A stretch of DNA of 64,000 nt from an uncultured Dehalococcoidia bacterium (GCA_951813255.1 OX638353.1:1302001-1366000), one strand, 5' to 3'; shown: positions 36,407 through 45,065, numbered from the stretch's first letter. Translations and numbers: made by a program. Notes: generated from the letters alone by a model not told the origin.

Positions 36407-37234
36407 CTACGTCTCTATCGGAGTATCTTCCCTATTCCCCCACTCTCGGAATGACCCGTCATAGTTCCGCACCTTCTCATATCCGAGAAGTTTGAGTACC
36501 AATGTTCCGTTCGACGAACGGATCCCACCCTGTCAATGAGGGACTATGGTCTTGTCTCGCGTTATCCCCTTTTCCTCCAGCATTCGGCGCAGCTCGGCAG
36601 GCGACTTCAACTCGTGCGTCTCGGGGTCATGCAGGTTCAGCCACTCCAAGTACGCCGCCCCCGGAATGTGTCCACCCCGCTTGTTGCCCCGCATCTCCTC
36701 GCCGGTGTACTCCTGTATGCTCCGCACGTCCCAAGGCACCACATCCGGCTTGTTGTGCTCCTCGATAAGTTGGTCGCCGTTGATGTGGATGGAAGGGTCG
36801 GGAGTGGCAGTGAATTTGGCCCCCGCCCTAGCTTGAGTCCGCTGGAAGCTCACGGGCCTCCCCTCGTTCACCCACTTCCGCCAGCCGCCATTCAGTACCT
36901 TCACGTTCGTCTGCCCGTAGTAGTTCAAGCACCACCACAGTCGCGCTGCAGTCAGGCCGCCCACGCTGTCGTAGGTCACCACCAGACTGTCGTCGCCGAT
37001 GCCCAAGCCCTCCGCCATCGCGGCAAACTTGTCCGGCGACAGGATGAACGTGCGGTCTGTATCGGGGTCCTTCTCAAAGTTGTCAGGCACCAGCACTGCC
37101 CCCGGTATGTGGCCCCGCGAATACCCCGCAGCCACATCCGTGTCCACCACCACCAGATTCGGGTCGTTCAAATGTTCAGCCAGCCAAGCCGTATCGGCCA
37201 GCAGTTCAGGATGCGCAAAGCCTTCCTGTGCCAT
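36407..37234 (-). CDS. Thiosulfate sulfurtransferase-like rhodanese with UGA (probable selenocysteine) at the active site
   Basis: Two-domain rhodanese. The first stop in frame is TGA at 36533-36535 after [10 protein letters not shown]; the frame continues directly with [26 protein letters not shown] and FREWGN up to TAG at 36407-36409. In standard enzymes the catalytic loop reads Cys-Gln-Gly-Gly-Ile-Arg, so UGA takes the exact place of the catalytic Cys (codon 234 of 275), and the full length matches the family. Just after the UGA, TCCGTTC and GAACGGA form a 7-bp stem with a GTC loop 18-20 nt downstream, as expected for a bacterial SECIS. The inactive N-terminal rhodanese domain is intact. 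GGGAGG precedes ATG 37234. Alternatives are a nonsense mutation of TGT/TGC or a sequence error. Confidence 0.78.
36504..36520 (-). promoter_or_regulatory. bSECIS-like stem-loop
   Basis: Minus-strand TCCGTTC-GTC-GAACGGA, starting about 10 nt after the UGA of the rhodanese gene. Loop length 3 (or 5, CGTCG, with a shorter stem), with a G within the first two loop bases and a spacing to UGA inside the range described for bacterial SECIS elements. Confidence 0.65.
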
Positions 37235-37350
37235 AGGCACACCTCCCATCGCAACTTGGAGCGACGCCATTCTATAGCCCCCTCAAAACAAGGGTCAACG
37301 AACCGCCTCCTCAGCCCTCCTCACCGCTCCCCCTTGTGACACCCACCCCC

Positions 37351-37505
37351 TTGACATGATACACACATTAGTTCTATACTCCACCCACTGAGCACACAGG
37401 GGACCGCCTGCCCCGGATCCCGGTCCGGGGACCCCTACAGGACATCCCTGCGCGTCCTTTTTCGCCCAGAATCTCGCCCGAATCTCTTGGAAGGCAACAC
37501 CCATG
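37351..37505 (+). ncRNA. Promoter and structured leader of element B
   Basis: TTGACA (37351-37356), 18-nt spacer, TATACT (37375-37380). The transcript would begin with an outer stem (CAGGGG at 37397-37402 with ATCCCTG at 37444-37450) enclosing a 7-bp inner hairpin CCCCGGA/TCCGGGG (37411-37430), then TTTTT (37458-37462), TCGCCCAGAATCTC, a GGAAGG Shine-Dalgarno-like site and ATG 37503. The same arrangement is found at 61.3 kb (plus) and 44.9 kb (minus). Confidence 0.7.
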
Positions 37506-37635
37506 CAGACCCATCCCAACCCGAAAATCCGGCACTGTCGAATCACCTCCTCAGCGACAACCCACCGTCCCGACGGGGCAGGAACCCACCGTCCTCCCTC
37601 GCCCAAAAACATCCCATTCAGGCAAGCCCTCCAAA

Positions 37636-37828
37636 ATGTCACACTGTGACATCCCGCCAGCTACGAAAGTGTCACAAATGTCACAAATCCCAAGAATCTG
37701 TGACATCCCCAGATACGAAAAAATGTCACACTTTTCGCGTATCTGGCCAGCTAGCACAATGTCACAAATGTCACACTTTTCAGCTACAAAAACGCTTTTT
37801 TAGCTACGATCGCTGTGACATTGTGACA
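37636..37828 (+). repeat. Word-repeat element B (TGTCACA words)
   Basis: Six copies of TGTCACA (starting 37637, 37670, 37679, 37724, 37760, 37769) and four of its reverse complement TGTGACA (37645, 37699, 37814, 37822). Paired words have a 9-nt period. The first two form the 17-bp dyad ATGTCACACTGTGACAT (37636-37652). The last unit (37760-37820) has AGCTAC at 37782 and 37802 between the words and the inverse words, as in the other elements. Confidence 0.8.
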
Positions 37829-37935
37829 TTCCCCACACCTGAACCGCCCCCCTGACCCGGCGCTTTCCCTTGTCTGATATACTCTTATCCGCAACTTCCC
37901 AGCTAGGCGAAACCCCACGATGAGGAGGCCCCACC

Positions 37936-38883
37936 ATGGCGACCACCGTAGGCTCCGGCACCCTGACTTTTGAGTTCGTAGACAACTGGGCCAAGATCCC
38001 TGAGGACTGGCACCTCATGGACGTCGCCGGCGTAGCCGTCGACTCCAAGGACAACGTCTACCTGTTCAACCGTGGCGAGCATCCCATCATCGTCCTCGAC
38101 CGCGACGGCAACCTCCTCCGCACCTGGGGCGAGGGCGCCTTCAGCGCCCGGCCCCACGGCCTTCACATCGCCCCCGACGACTCCGTCTTCTGCATCGACG
38201 ACGGCTTCCATGTCGTCCGCAAGTACGACACCGAGGGCAAGCTCCTCATGACCCTCGGCACCGACAATCAGCCATCCGCCAAGTGGGGAGGCGAGCCCTT
38301 CAACCGTCCCACCCACTGCGCCGTCTCCGCCAAGACCGGCAACATCTACGTCTCCGACGGCTACGGCAACGCCCGTGTCCACAAATACGCCCCCGACGGA
38401 CGCCACCTCCTCTCCTGGGGTGAGCCCGGCATCGACCCAGGCCAGTTCATCCGCCCACACAACGTCGTCATAGACGCCGACGACAACATCTACATAGCCG
38501 ACCGCGAAGCCCACCGCGTCCAGGTCTTCGACGCCAACGGCAAGTACATCACCATGTGGAGCAACATCCACCGCCCCGACGGCATCTGCCTCGACAACGA
38601 GGGCAACTTCTTCGTCGGCGAGCTTAACGGCATGGGCGGTGTCGACGACGCCCCCAACATGGGCCACCGCGTCACCATCTACAACCTCAGTGGCGAGCGC
38701 ATCGGCCTATTCGGCACCCCCGACGAGGGCGAGGGCCCCGGCCAGTTCATCGCTCCCCACGGCACCGCCACCGACTCCCGCGGTGACCTCTATGTCGGCG
38801 AAGTCTCCTTCACCATCCGCGGTAAACACATGGACCCGCCCCAGGAACTGCGCTGCTTCCAGAAATATGCCAGAGTCCGCTAG
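37936..38883 (+). CDS. NHL-repeat beta-propeller protein
   Basis: 315 residues built of NHL-type blades, for example GVAVDSKDNVYLFNRGEHPIIVLDRDGNLLRTWGEG, HNVVIDADDNIYIADREAHRVQVFDANGKYI and HGTATDSRGDLYVGE. It resembles peptidyl-alpha-hydroxyglycine lyase-like and SMP-30-like propellers. No signal peptide. GAGGAGG precedes ATG 37936. It lies 48 bases before the molybdopterin subunit gene on the same strand, so the two may be co-transcribed. Function not known. Confidence 0.82.
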   Translation: MATTVGSGTLTFEFVDNWAKIPEDWHLMDVAGVAVDSKDNVYLFNRGEHPIIVLDRDGNLLRTWGEGAFSARPHGLHIAPDDSVFCIDDGFHVVRKYDTEGKLLMTLGTDNQPSAKWGGEPFNRPTHCAVSAKTGNIYVSDGYGNARVHKYAPDGRHLLSWGEPGIDPGQFIRPHNVVIDADDNIYIADREAHRVQVFDANGKYITMWSNIHRPDGICLDNEGNFFVGELNGMGGVDDAPNMGHRVTIYNLSGERIGLFGTPDEGEGPGQFIAPHGTATDSRGDLYVGEVSFTIRGKHMDPPQELRCFQKYARVR

Positions 38884-38931
38884 AAACAGGCAGTCCCCCA
38901 ACCAGGACGAGATGAAAGCAGGAAGAGAATC

Positions 38932-41220
38932 ATGACGACCAAGTATATCGGCCAGCGAATGAAGCGCTTTGAGGACCCACCCCTCCTGATAGGAGAAGGC
39001 TCCTATGTCGACGACAAAAAGCTGCCCGACATGCTGCACTGTTACTTCCTGCGCAGTCCCATAGCCCACGCTCGCATCCGGTCCATCGACACCTCTGAAG
39101 CCTTGGCCATGGACGGAGTGGAGGCGGTCTTTACCAACACCGACGTTGGCCATCTCAGAAGGCTGCAGTCCTTCGAGATCGAGGGCCACGATATGAACCT
39201 TCCCCTTCACCCCATCCTGGCCGACGATCGGGTCTGCTACGTGGGCCAGACCATCGCTCTCGTGGCCGCCCGTGACCGGTATCTGGCACGGGACGCCGCC
39301 GAGCGCATCAAAATCGACTACGAGCCTCTCCCGGTTGTCACCGACCCTGTGGCCGCCGTCGAAGAGGGGGCCACACTGGTCCATGAACACTTGGGCACCA
39401 ATGCCCCCATGGAGGTGGCCCTTGGCAACAGCGCCGCCGAAATGGACGCCGCCAAGGCCCAAGCCCACACGGTCGTCCGACAGTCCTACCACATACAGCG
39501 CATCACCGCGGCCCCCATGGAAGGGCGGGCCGTGCTCGCCATATACGATGATAGCGTGGACCACCTCACCTTCTACACCTCCACCCAGGTCCCTCACATC
39601 GTCCAGGAAGAGTTGGGCAGATGCCTCGACCGCCCCAAGGAGTCCATACGCGTGATAGCTCCCGACGTCGGTGGCGGCTTCGGCCAGAAGGGTGACCCCT
39701 TCCCCGAAGAGATAGCAATGGCCCACATGGCCATCACCCTCAAGAAGCCCATCAAGTGGGTGGAAACGCGTTCCGAGAACATGGCAGCCTCCCAAGCCCG
39801 CGGCTACCACACCGAGGCGGAAGCGGCCGTGGACGCCGACGGCAGACTCCTTGGCGTGCATGTCCGGGCCATTGCCGATGTGGGTGCCTTCTTCATCGGC
39901 ACCACCGTGGTGCCTCCCTACAACAGCCTGCACCGCACCATCGGCCCCTACAAGGCCCCCATCGTTCAAATGGAGGTGATGGCGGTCACCACCAACAAGC
40001 CCACCACCTCCCCCTACCGTGGCGCAGGCGGTCCGGAGGGGGCCTTCGCCATGGAGCGCACCATGGACCTCATCGCCAAGGAGTTGGGGATGGACCCCAT
40101 AGATGTCCGTCGCATAAACATGCTGTCGCCCGATGCCTTTCCCTATACCACTCCCACCGGCTACACCTACGATTCCGGAAACTTCTCCCCCGCCCTAGAT
40201 CAAGCCCTGCAACTGGCCGACTATGCCGGACTGCGCGAGCAGCAGCGCAATCGCGACCCCAACGGACCGCTGATGGGAGTGGGCATCTCCACATTTATGA
40301 AAGCCACGGGAGGCTTGGGCCCCATGCGCGACGGCAACGCCCGCGTGGAGGTCGACCCCGACGGCGCAGTCCGCGTCTACACCGAGGTCTCGCCCCACGG
40401 CCAAGGCCAGGAGACATCCTTCGCCCAAGTGACCGCTGAAGTCTTGGGCATCACCCCTGCCCAAGTGAAGGTTCACCACGGAGACACCGACACGGCTCCC
40501 TTCGGATGGGGATCCATTGCCAGCCGGGGCACACCTGCAGGAGGGTCAGCCATATACGAAGCATCCCTGCAGACTCGTGCTCATTTGGCCCAGATTGCAT
40601 CGGACCTCTTGGAGTGCCCAGCCGAGGCGGTCCAGTTCTCCGATGGCCGCGCCCACAACCAGAACAACCCCGACCAGAGCGTCACCTTCGAGCAGGTGAC
40701 CTCCAACCTCGACCCAGGCACAAATTTCCCAGCCACCTACAGCCTGCCCCTCAACCCCTTCGCCTTTGGTGCCCACATCGTGGCCGTGGAGATAGACCGG
40801 GATACAGGCGAGATCAGCTTCCTGAAATATGCCACGGTGCAAGACTGTGGCACTCAGCTCAACCCCATGCTCGTGGAAGCACAGGTTGAAGGCTCCATCG
40901 CCCAAGGTCTGGGACAAGCCCTCATGGAAGAGCATGCCCATTCCCCTGACGGCCAGCCCCTGAACGGCACCTTCCTTGACTACGCCATGCCCACCGCCGA
41001 GGATATGCCACCCCTGGACCAAGGCTTCCAGCAGACCCCATCCCCAGCCAACCCGCTGGGAGTGAAGGGCATCGGCGAGGTGGCCACAGTCGGCGCCCCG
41101 CCAGCCATCGCAGGCGCCATAGTAGACGCCCTATCCCGGGCAGGAGTCAGCCACATCGACACACCCATCACCTCCCAGAAGGTGTGGCAAGCCCTCCAGC
41201 AAGCTGGAGAGATGCAATAA
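38932..41220 (+). CDS. Molybdenum hydroxylase molybdopterin-binding (large) subunit
   Basis: 762 residues of the xanthine/aldehyde/CO dehydrogenase large-subunit family. N-terminal a/b-hammerhead domain (RMKRFEDPPLLIGEGSYVDD), then DVGGGFGQKGDPFPEE, SPYRGAGGPEGAFAMER and the C-terminal active-site motif GVKGIGEVATVGAPPA with the catalytic Glu. It lacks the AYRCSFR loop of form I CO dehydrogenase, so it is not a CO oxidiser of that type. The FAD and 2Fe-2S subunits at 7.9-9.4 kb could be its partners. It is directly followed by the RDD gene with no gap. Confidence 0.9.
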   Translation: MTTKYIGQRMKRFEDPPLLIGEGSYVDDKKLPDMLHCYFLRSPIAHARIRSIDTSEALAMDGVEAVFTNTDVGHLRRLQSFEIEGHDMNLPLHPILADDRVCYVGQTIALVAARDRYLARDAAERIKIDYEPLPVVTDPVAAVEEGATLVHEHLGTNAPMEVALGNSAAEMDAAKAQAHTVVRQSYHIQRITAAPMEGRAVLAIYDDSVDHLTFYTSTQVPHIVQEELGRCLDRPKESIRVIAPDVGGGFGQKGDPFPEEIAMAHMAITLKKPIKWVETRSENMAASQARGYHTEAEAAVDADGRLLGVHVRAIADVGAFFIGTTVVPPYNSLHRTIGPYKAPIVQMEVMAVTTNKPTTSPYRGAGGPEGAFAMERTMDLIAKELGMDPIDVRRINMLSPDAFPYTTPTGYTYDSGNFSPALDQALQLADYAGLREQQRNRDPNGPLMGVGISTFMKATGGLGPMRDGNARVEVDPDGAVRVYTEVSPHGQGQETSFAQVTAEVLGITPAQVKVHHGDTDTAPFGWGSIASRGTPAGGSAIYEASLQTRAHLAQIASDLLECPAEAVQFSDGRAHNQNNPDQSVTFEQVTSNLDPGTNFPATYSLPLNPFAFGAHIVAVEIDRDTGEISFLKYATVQDCGTQLNPMLVEAQVEGSIAQGLGQALMEEHAHSPDGQPLNGTFLDYAMPTAEDMPPLDQGFQQTPSPANPLGVKGIGEVATVGAPPAIAGAIVDALSRAGVSHIDTPITSQKVWQALQQAGEMQ

Positions 41221-41823
41221 ATGGCCGCCAACTACTGTCCAAGATGTGGCAACGCGCTGACCGCCGGTGTCGCCTTCTGTCCGGCCTGTGGCGCAGCACA
41301 GAGCCCCACCAGCAGCGTATCGACAGGTGGGGCAAGCTGCCCAAACTGCGGGAGAGCGAACGCCGAAGGGGCGTTGCTATGCGCAGGTTGCGAGCAATTC
41401 CTCATGGCCCCGCCGGGCGTCCGCGTCGCTGGCTTGGGACGCCGGGTGGCCGCTTATCTCCTGGATATAGTCCTGTTCCCGCGTCTTCTGGTTATCGGTT
41501 GGGTAATTTGGGCGTTGATAATATTCGGACGCGGTCAAACTCCCGCCAAGCAGTTGCTTGGCATCCGCGTCGTTCGCGCCGACGGAACGTGGTCCGATTG
41601 GGGTTGGACCCTCCTCCGCGAATTCGGCATCAAAATCCTTGTGGGCAACATCATAGCGGCTGCCCTAGGTGGGATTGGCCTTATCGTATATCTGGCCAAC
41701 CTCCTATGGGCCTTCTGGGACAAGGACCGCCAAACCCTCCACGACAAGATCATGAAGACGGTCGTCATCGACGACCGGGCCTATCGCCAAGCCACCACGG
41801 AGGAGCAGCGACCCGAGTTTTAG
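41221..41823 (+). CDS. Double zinc-ribbon and RDD-domain membrane protein
   Basis: 200 residues. Two zinc ribbons at the N-terminus (YCPRCGNAL/FCPACGAA and SCPNCGRAN/LCAGCEQF), then an RDD domain from about residue 70: GLGRRVAAYLLDIVL, RGQTPAKQLLGIRVVRADG and the C-terminal LHDKIMKTVVI, with three membrane helices. RDD proteins are small membrane proteins with proposed ion-transport roles. The ATG follows the stop of the Mo subunit with no base between. Confidence 0.85.
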   Translation: MAANYCPRCGNALTAGVAFCPACGAAQSPTSSVSTGGASCPNCGRANAEGALLCAGCEQFLMAPPGVRVAGLGRRVAAYLLDIVLFPRLLVIGWVIWALIIFGRGQTPAKQLLGIRVVRADGTWSDWGWTLLREFGIKILVGNIIAAALGGIGLIVYLANLLWAFWDKDRQTLHDKIMKTVVIDDRAYRQATTEEQRPEF

Positions 41824-41877
41824 CCTCCGATGCGCCCGTTGTAGGATCGCAAGTAGGGTTAACCTTAGGAGACCATC

Positions 41878-42230
41878 ATGGGTGTATTCACTTGGCCAAT
41901 GCGCATTGCCAATCTCGACAGTGGGGACGCACGCGACATGGAAGCAGTGGTGGACACCGGCACTAGCTTCAGTATCGTTCCAGCCCGCGTTCTGCGAGAT
42001 TTGGGAATGCCCCGACTCGCAAGTGTGTCTTCTATTTGGCTGACGACCGCCCCGTGGAATGGGACGTGGGCGAAGCACGGACCACAGTGGACGGGATATC
42101 GGGAGTAACCCCGGTGATTTTCGGTGAAGACGACGCCGAGCCTCTGCTGGGCGCCGTCACTCTCCAGATACTCCAGCTTGGGGTTGACCCCTCAGCAGAG
42201 AGGCTAGTGCCCCGGCGCTCCCGGTTCTAA
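41878..42230 (+). pseudogene. Retropepsin-like protein broken by a frameshift
   Basis: Begins MGVFTWPMRIANLDSGD with the motif AVVDTGTSFSIVP (active-site Asp-Thr-Gly) and runs to RDLGMPR. After about 42015-42025 the family continues in another frame: CVFYLADDRPVEWDVGEA, then VTPVIFGEDDAEPLLGAVTLQ and LGVDP, ending at 42230. The reading frames differ by a one-base loss (or two-base gain). In the original frame the protein ends at 42108 with no similarity. The paralogue at 1.6-2.0 kb is intact. AGGAG precedes ATG 41878. No classical slippery heptamer is visible, so a recent mutation or sequence error is more likely than programmed shifting. Confidence 0.8.
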
Positions 42231-42232
42231 GG

Positions 42233-43159
42233 CTACCCCCTCGAATCTTCAAAACGATCCCCAACAGCCAACCCCAATTCACTCGCTAACTGCGCTCCAG
42301 CCACCTTCTGCCCGCCAACCAAGCGCGCCCTCTGCACTAGCAACGAACCTCCGTTCACCGCCACTCGCAACCCCTCGTCGGAAACCCTTAGCAGTTGCCC
42401 TGGCTCACCGGCCTCATCACTGGCAATAAATCTGCTTTCAAAGAATTCTACCTGCTGTCCCTTGATGCTCGTGGATGCCCCAGGGGCGGGAGTGGACCCT
42501 CGCACCAAGTCATACACCTGCTGGCCCCGTTTGGACCAGTCGATCGCCGCATGCTCCCCTTTGAATATGGGCTCATAGGTAGCCAGCCACTCATCCTGCG
42601 CCAGCTTGGGGGCCGCTCCCTGCTCCACCAGTTCCACCGATTCCACCATCGCATCAACACCGAGGGGGAACAACTTGTCGAAGTAGAGGGTGCCTACAGT
42701 GTCGTCGGGTTCGATAGCAGCTTCCTTTTGAAGCAGGACGGGACCGGTGTCGATGCCCTTATCCGGCCAGAAGATAGTCAGCCCAGTCTTAGTTTCCCCC
42801 ATGACAATGGCCCAGTTGATGGCGCTGGCCCCCCGGTGAAGAGGCAGAAGCGACGGGTGGTATTGGATGGTCCCCAGCTTGGGCTCCTCCAGCACCTTCT
42901 CCGGCAGAATATCCGTGACAAACGCCATGACGCCCAGGTCGGGCTGCCAGTCGGCAAACTGGTTGTACGTGTCCTCGTTACGCAACTCGCGTGTGGGCAG
43001 CCAGGGTATGTCTGAAGCCTCCGCCAATGTCTTCAGCGGGTCTGAGCGGCCTCCCCTGTCGGGAGGCGTGGAGACCCCCACCACTTCCTTCCCTGCCTCC
43101 AATAACCGCTTCAACACGGACTCTCCAAATGCTGCCTGACCAATGAGGACGATACGCAT
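42233..43159 (-). CDS. Formyltransferase-fold protein resembling 10-formyl-THF hydrolase domains
   Basis: 308 residues. N-terminal formyl_transf_N domain with the active-site region IQYHPSLLPLHRGASAINWAI and the acidic motif DKGIDTGPVLLQKE, then a C-terminal OB-like domain. The segment matches the hydrolase domain of ALDH1L-type 10-formyltetrahydrofolate dehydrogenases (YHPSLLPRHRGASAINW) better than Fmt, which has HASLLPRWRGAAP. No aldehyde dehydrogenase domain is attached. It could be a formyl-THF-dependent hydrolase or transferase. Convergent with the broken retropepsin gene. Confidence 0.8.
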   Translation of the reverse strand: MRIVLIGQAAFGESVLKRLLEAGKEVVGVSTPPDRGGRSDPLKTLAEASDIPWLPTRELRNEDTYNQFADWQPDLGVMAFVTDILPEKVLEEPKLGTIQYHPSLLPLHRGASAINWAIVMGETKTGLTIFWPDKGIDTGPVLLQKEAAIEPDDTVGTLYFDKLFPLGVDAMVESVELVEQGAAPKLAQDEWLATYEPIFKGEHAAIDWSKRGQQVYDLVRGSTPAPGASTSIKGQQVEFFESRFIASDEAGEPGQLLRVSDEGLRVAVNGGSLLVQRARLVGGQKVAGAQLASELGLAVGDRFEDSRG

Positions 43160-43352
43160 GTCTGGGCCATCTCCTGACTAGGTATGCGAGACTATCTATG
43201 CGAGGTCATGTTAGGCGGGCTGCCCCGAGATGGTCAACCGACGTCAATCGCATTTGACACCCCGCCGACGCCGGTGCTACGGTGGCGCCACCTAGCACCC
43301 TCTCTTTGCGGCGCCCCTTTTCGGCGACGGCATTTGGGCGAAGGAGGCCCCC

Positions 43353-44315
43353 TTGTCCAAGGGTAAGAACAGCGACTACAACTACGGTGAGTTCTACAAG
43401 GAAATCAAGCTCATCCACGACCTGAGCGTCCCCAAGGAAGATCAGGACTGGGTTCTCACCCACCCCAAGAATGCGACCCCCCACGAGGTGGTGCTGTATC
43501 TCGGCTGCAACGTGCTGCGTACCTCCCACATGATTCGTACCGTCTATGACATTTTCAAGATGTTGAATGTGGACTTCGTCGCCGTTGGGGGGGGTTCCTT
43601 CTGCTGCGGCAGCCCTTACATCCGCGAGGGTGACATGGAGGTAGCCCAGGACGTCAATCAGCACACCGTGGACTCCTTCATGAAGTTCCAGCCAGAGCGG
43701 GTCGTGATGTGGTGTCCCTCCTGCCTCCACAACTACGACGATGTGATGGACACCGAGCAGCCCTACATGAAGCAGCATGTCAGCCAGTTCCTTGTGGAAA
43801 AGCTTAAGGAGCTTAACTTCGTCCAGGAAGTGCCTCTTAAGGTCGCTATGCACTATCACAACTCCAATCAGACACGTCGCGACGAGGCCGAAGCAGCCCG
43901 CTTGCTGTTCGAGGCCCTTCCTGGCTGCGAGTACATCGACATCGGCTCTGACGAGCGCCTCAGCCGCCACTGCACTGCCGAAGTGCAGGCCAATCTCGGC
44001 CCCGGTGGGTGGGACGGCATCATAGACTCCCAGCTCGACGCAGCGGTGGAACAGGGCGCGACTACCTTTGCCACCCTCTACCACGGTTGCCAGCGGTTGA
44101 TATGCCCCAAGGAAGATGACCGTCCCATTCCCATTGAGCACTACCTGACGGTGTTCGCCCGCGGCCTCGGCATCGAGTACACCGACCAGTACAAGCAGTG
44201 GAAGCTTTGGAAGGACCCATCCAAGGTACTGGCAGACATGGCCCCCTGCATGCTGGTGAACAACATCGACCCTGCCAAGGCCCAGGAGATGGTGGCCCGC
44301 AACTTCGCGTCCTAG
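43353..44315 (+). CDS. CCG-domain iron-sulfur protein (HdrB/GlpC-like)
   Basis: 320 residues with a clear first CCG domain: YLGCNVLRTSHM, GGGSFCCGSPY and VMWCPSCLHNY. The second domain is degenerate (HYHNSNQTRR, LSRHCTAE, LYHGCQRL). Proteins of this family (HdrB, GlpC, LutA) bind an unusual 4Fe-4S cluster and pass electrons to disulfides or quinones. Start TTG 43353 lies behind AAGGAGG. No HdrA or flavin subunit is adjacent, so the partner is unknown. Confidence 0.85.
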   Translation: MSKGKNSDYNYGEFYKEIKLIHDLSVPKEDQDWVLTHPKNATPHEVVLYLGCNVLRTSHMIRTVYDIFKMLNVDFVAVGGGSFCCGSPYIREGDMEVAQDVNQHTVDSFMKFQPERVVMWCPSCLHNYDDVMDTEQPYMKQHVSQFLVEKLKELNFVQEVPLKVAMHYHNSNQTRRDEAEAARLLFEALPGCEYIDIGSDERLSRHCTAEVQANLGPGGWDGIIDSQLDAAVEQGATTFATLYHGCQRLICPKEDDRPIPIEHYLTVFARGLGIEYTDQYKQWKLWKDPSKVLADMAPCMLVNNIDPAKAQEMVARNFAS

Positions 44316-44432
44316 CGGCCCGCCAGTCTCGCTGGTATCTGGAACTCGAGACCGGTTGTAGCTGGGAATGATGTTTTTGCAGCTGTAACTGCTAGACGTT
44401 CTCGTGTAATTTTCCTTTCTTTGTAGCTGGGG

Positions 44433-44492
44433 TGAGACCACTGGCGTAGCTATAACTCGTTTTGTCATATCTGCAAGAGCTCATTGGTCTCA
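44433..44492 (-). repeat. Word-repeat element C, distal unit (GAGACCA words)
   Basis: On the minus strand: TGAGACCA (44485-44492), a degenerate second word, a conserved TAGCTACGCCAG segment, and TGGTCTCA (44433-44440), the exact reverse complement. A weaker copy of the unit structure. Confidence 0.6.
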
Positions 44493-44637
44493 TCGGCCGT
44501 AGCTGGGTAGATAGGGGACTGGTGGTCCGATTTGCAGTACCCAGTGCAACGTTGACGTAATTTCCTGGAATTTCGGCCCTTTTGTGCTCATTTTGTCTCA
44601 TTGAGAGATTGGGCTAGCTACGGCGGTGCCTCGCATG

Positions 44638-44699
44638 TTGCAGACTGGTCGTAGCTGGCACGAGTTTTTTCGTAGCTAATTCCTCTGCAATTTCTGCAA
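44638..44699 (-). repeat. Word-repeat element C, proximal 62-nt unit (TTGCAGA words)
   Basis: On the minus strand: TTGCAGA twice with a 9-nt period (44693-44699 and 44684-44690), then TAGCTACGAAAAAAC, then CCAGCTACGACCAG, and finally TCTGCAA (44638-44644), the reverse complement of the word. Length 62 nt, the same as the units at 4.1, 61.6 and 61.7 kb. The AGCTACG core is nearly identical to that of element E. Confidence 0.8.
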
Positions 44700-44739
44700 T
44701 GGCCGTGGGTAGCCTGTGTGTGGAGCCAGCCTGCAAGCC

Positions 44740-44912
44740 GGGGTTGATACGTGTCGCTTCGGATTCCGATGGCCGGGCCTCCTTAAGAGAGTGTTGGGCG
44801 AAGAAAACGCGCTGGGGTCGACTTATCAGGGTCCCCGTATCGGGGTCAGGGACAGGCAGCCCCCAGTGCGCTCCGCATACGTACAATAGAACGGATGTGT
44901 GGGAGCGGTCAA
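44740..44912 (-). ncRNA. Promoter and structured leader of element C
   Basis: Minus-strand TTGACC (44907-44912), 18-nt spacer, TATTGT (44883-44888). The leader has an outer stem (CGCACTGGGG with CCCCAGCGCG, 44808-44870), an inner hairpin CCCCG/CGGGG (44833-44845), TTTTCTTCGCCC and AAGGAGG. Same order as in elements B and E, but no ATG follows the Shine-Dalgarno-like site here. Confidence 0.65.
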
Positions 44913-45065
44913 GGCGGAAATGTCACGGGGTGGAAGCCGTGATGGGCGTGTGGGATATCCCACGCCGATACCTGCACCACAGAGGAACTGAGCGCAGTCA
45001 TCGAAGCCAAGGGACCCGAGATAGGCGAGGCGTTGGGGAGTCTGAAGAGGCTGCTATAAATGAAA

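Larger units (their letters stand above)
37235..37935. other. Intergenic region holding word-repeat element B
   Basis: 700 bases without a convincing protein gene. It carries a strong promoter (37351-37380), a leader with nested hairpins and a T-run, a short frame starting at ATG 37503 (48 codons), and a dense cluster of TGTCACA words and their inverse. The longer frame 37487-37855 is rich in CHKCH-type repeats that only mirror the DNA words. Confidence 0.6.

Noticed and set aside
37636-37828. CRISPR array
   Set aside because: The repeated words are only 7-8 nt, occur in both orientations and have no spacers of regular length. No cas genes are in the window.
37487-37855. Open frame with CHKCH-type repeats across element B
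   Set aside because: The peptide repeats follow from the 9-nt word period. The frame is not kept in elements A, C and D, and the 62-nt unit length is not a multiple of three, so coding is unlikely to be the selected feature.
41995-42040. Programmed frameshift in the retropepsin-like gene
   Set aside because: No slippery heptamer or clear downstream structure, and the paralogue at 1.6 kb is encoded in one frame.
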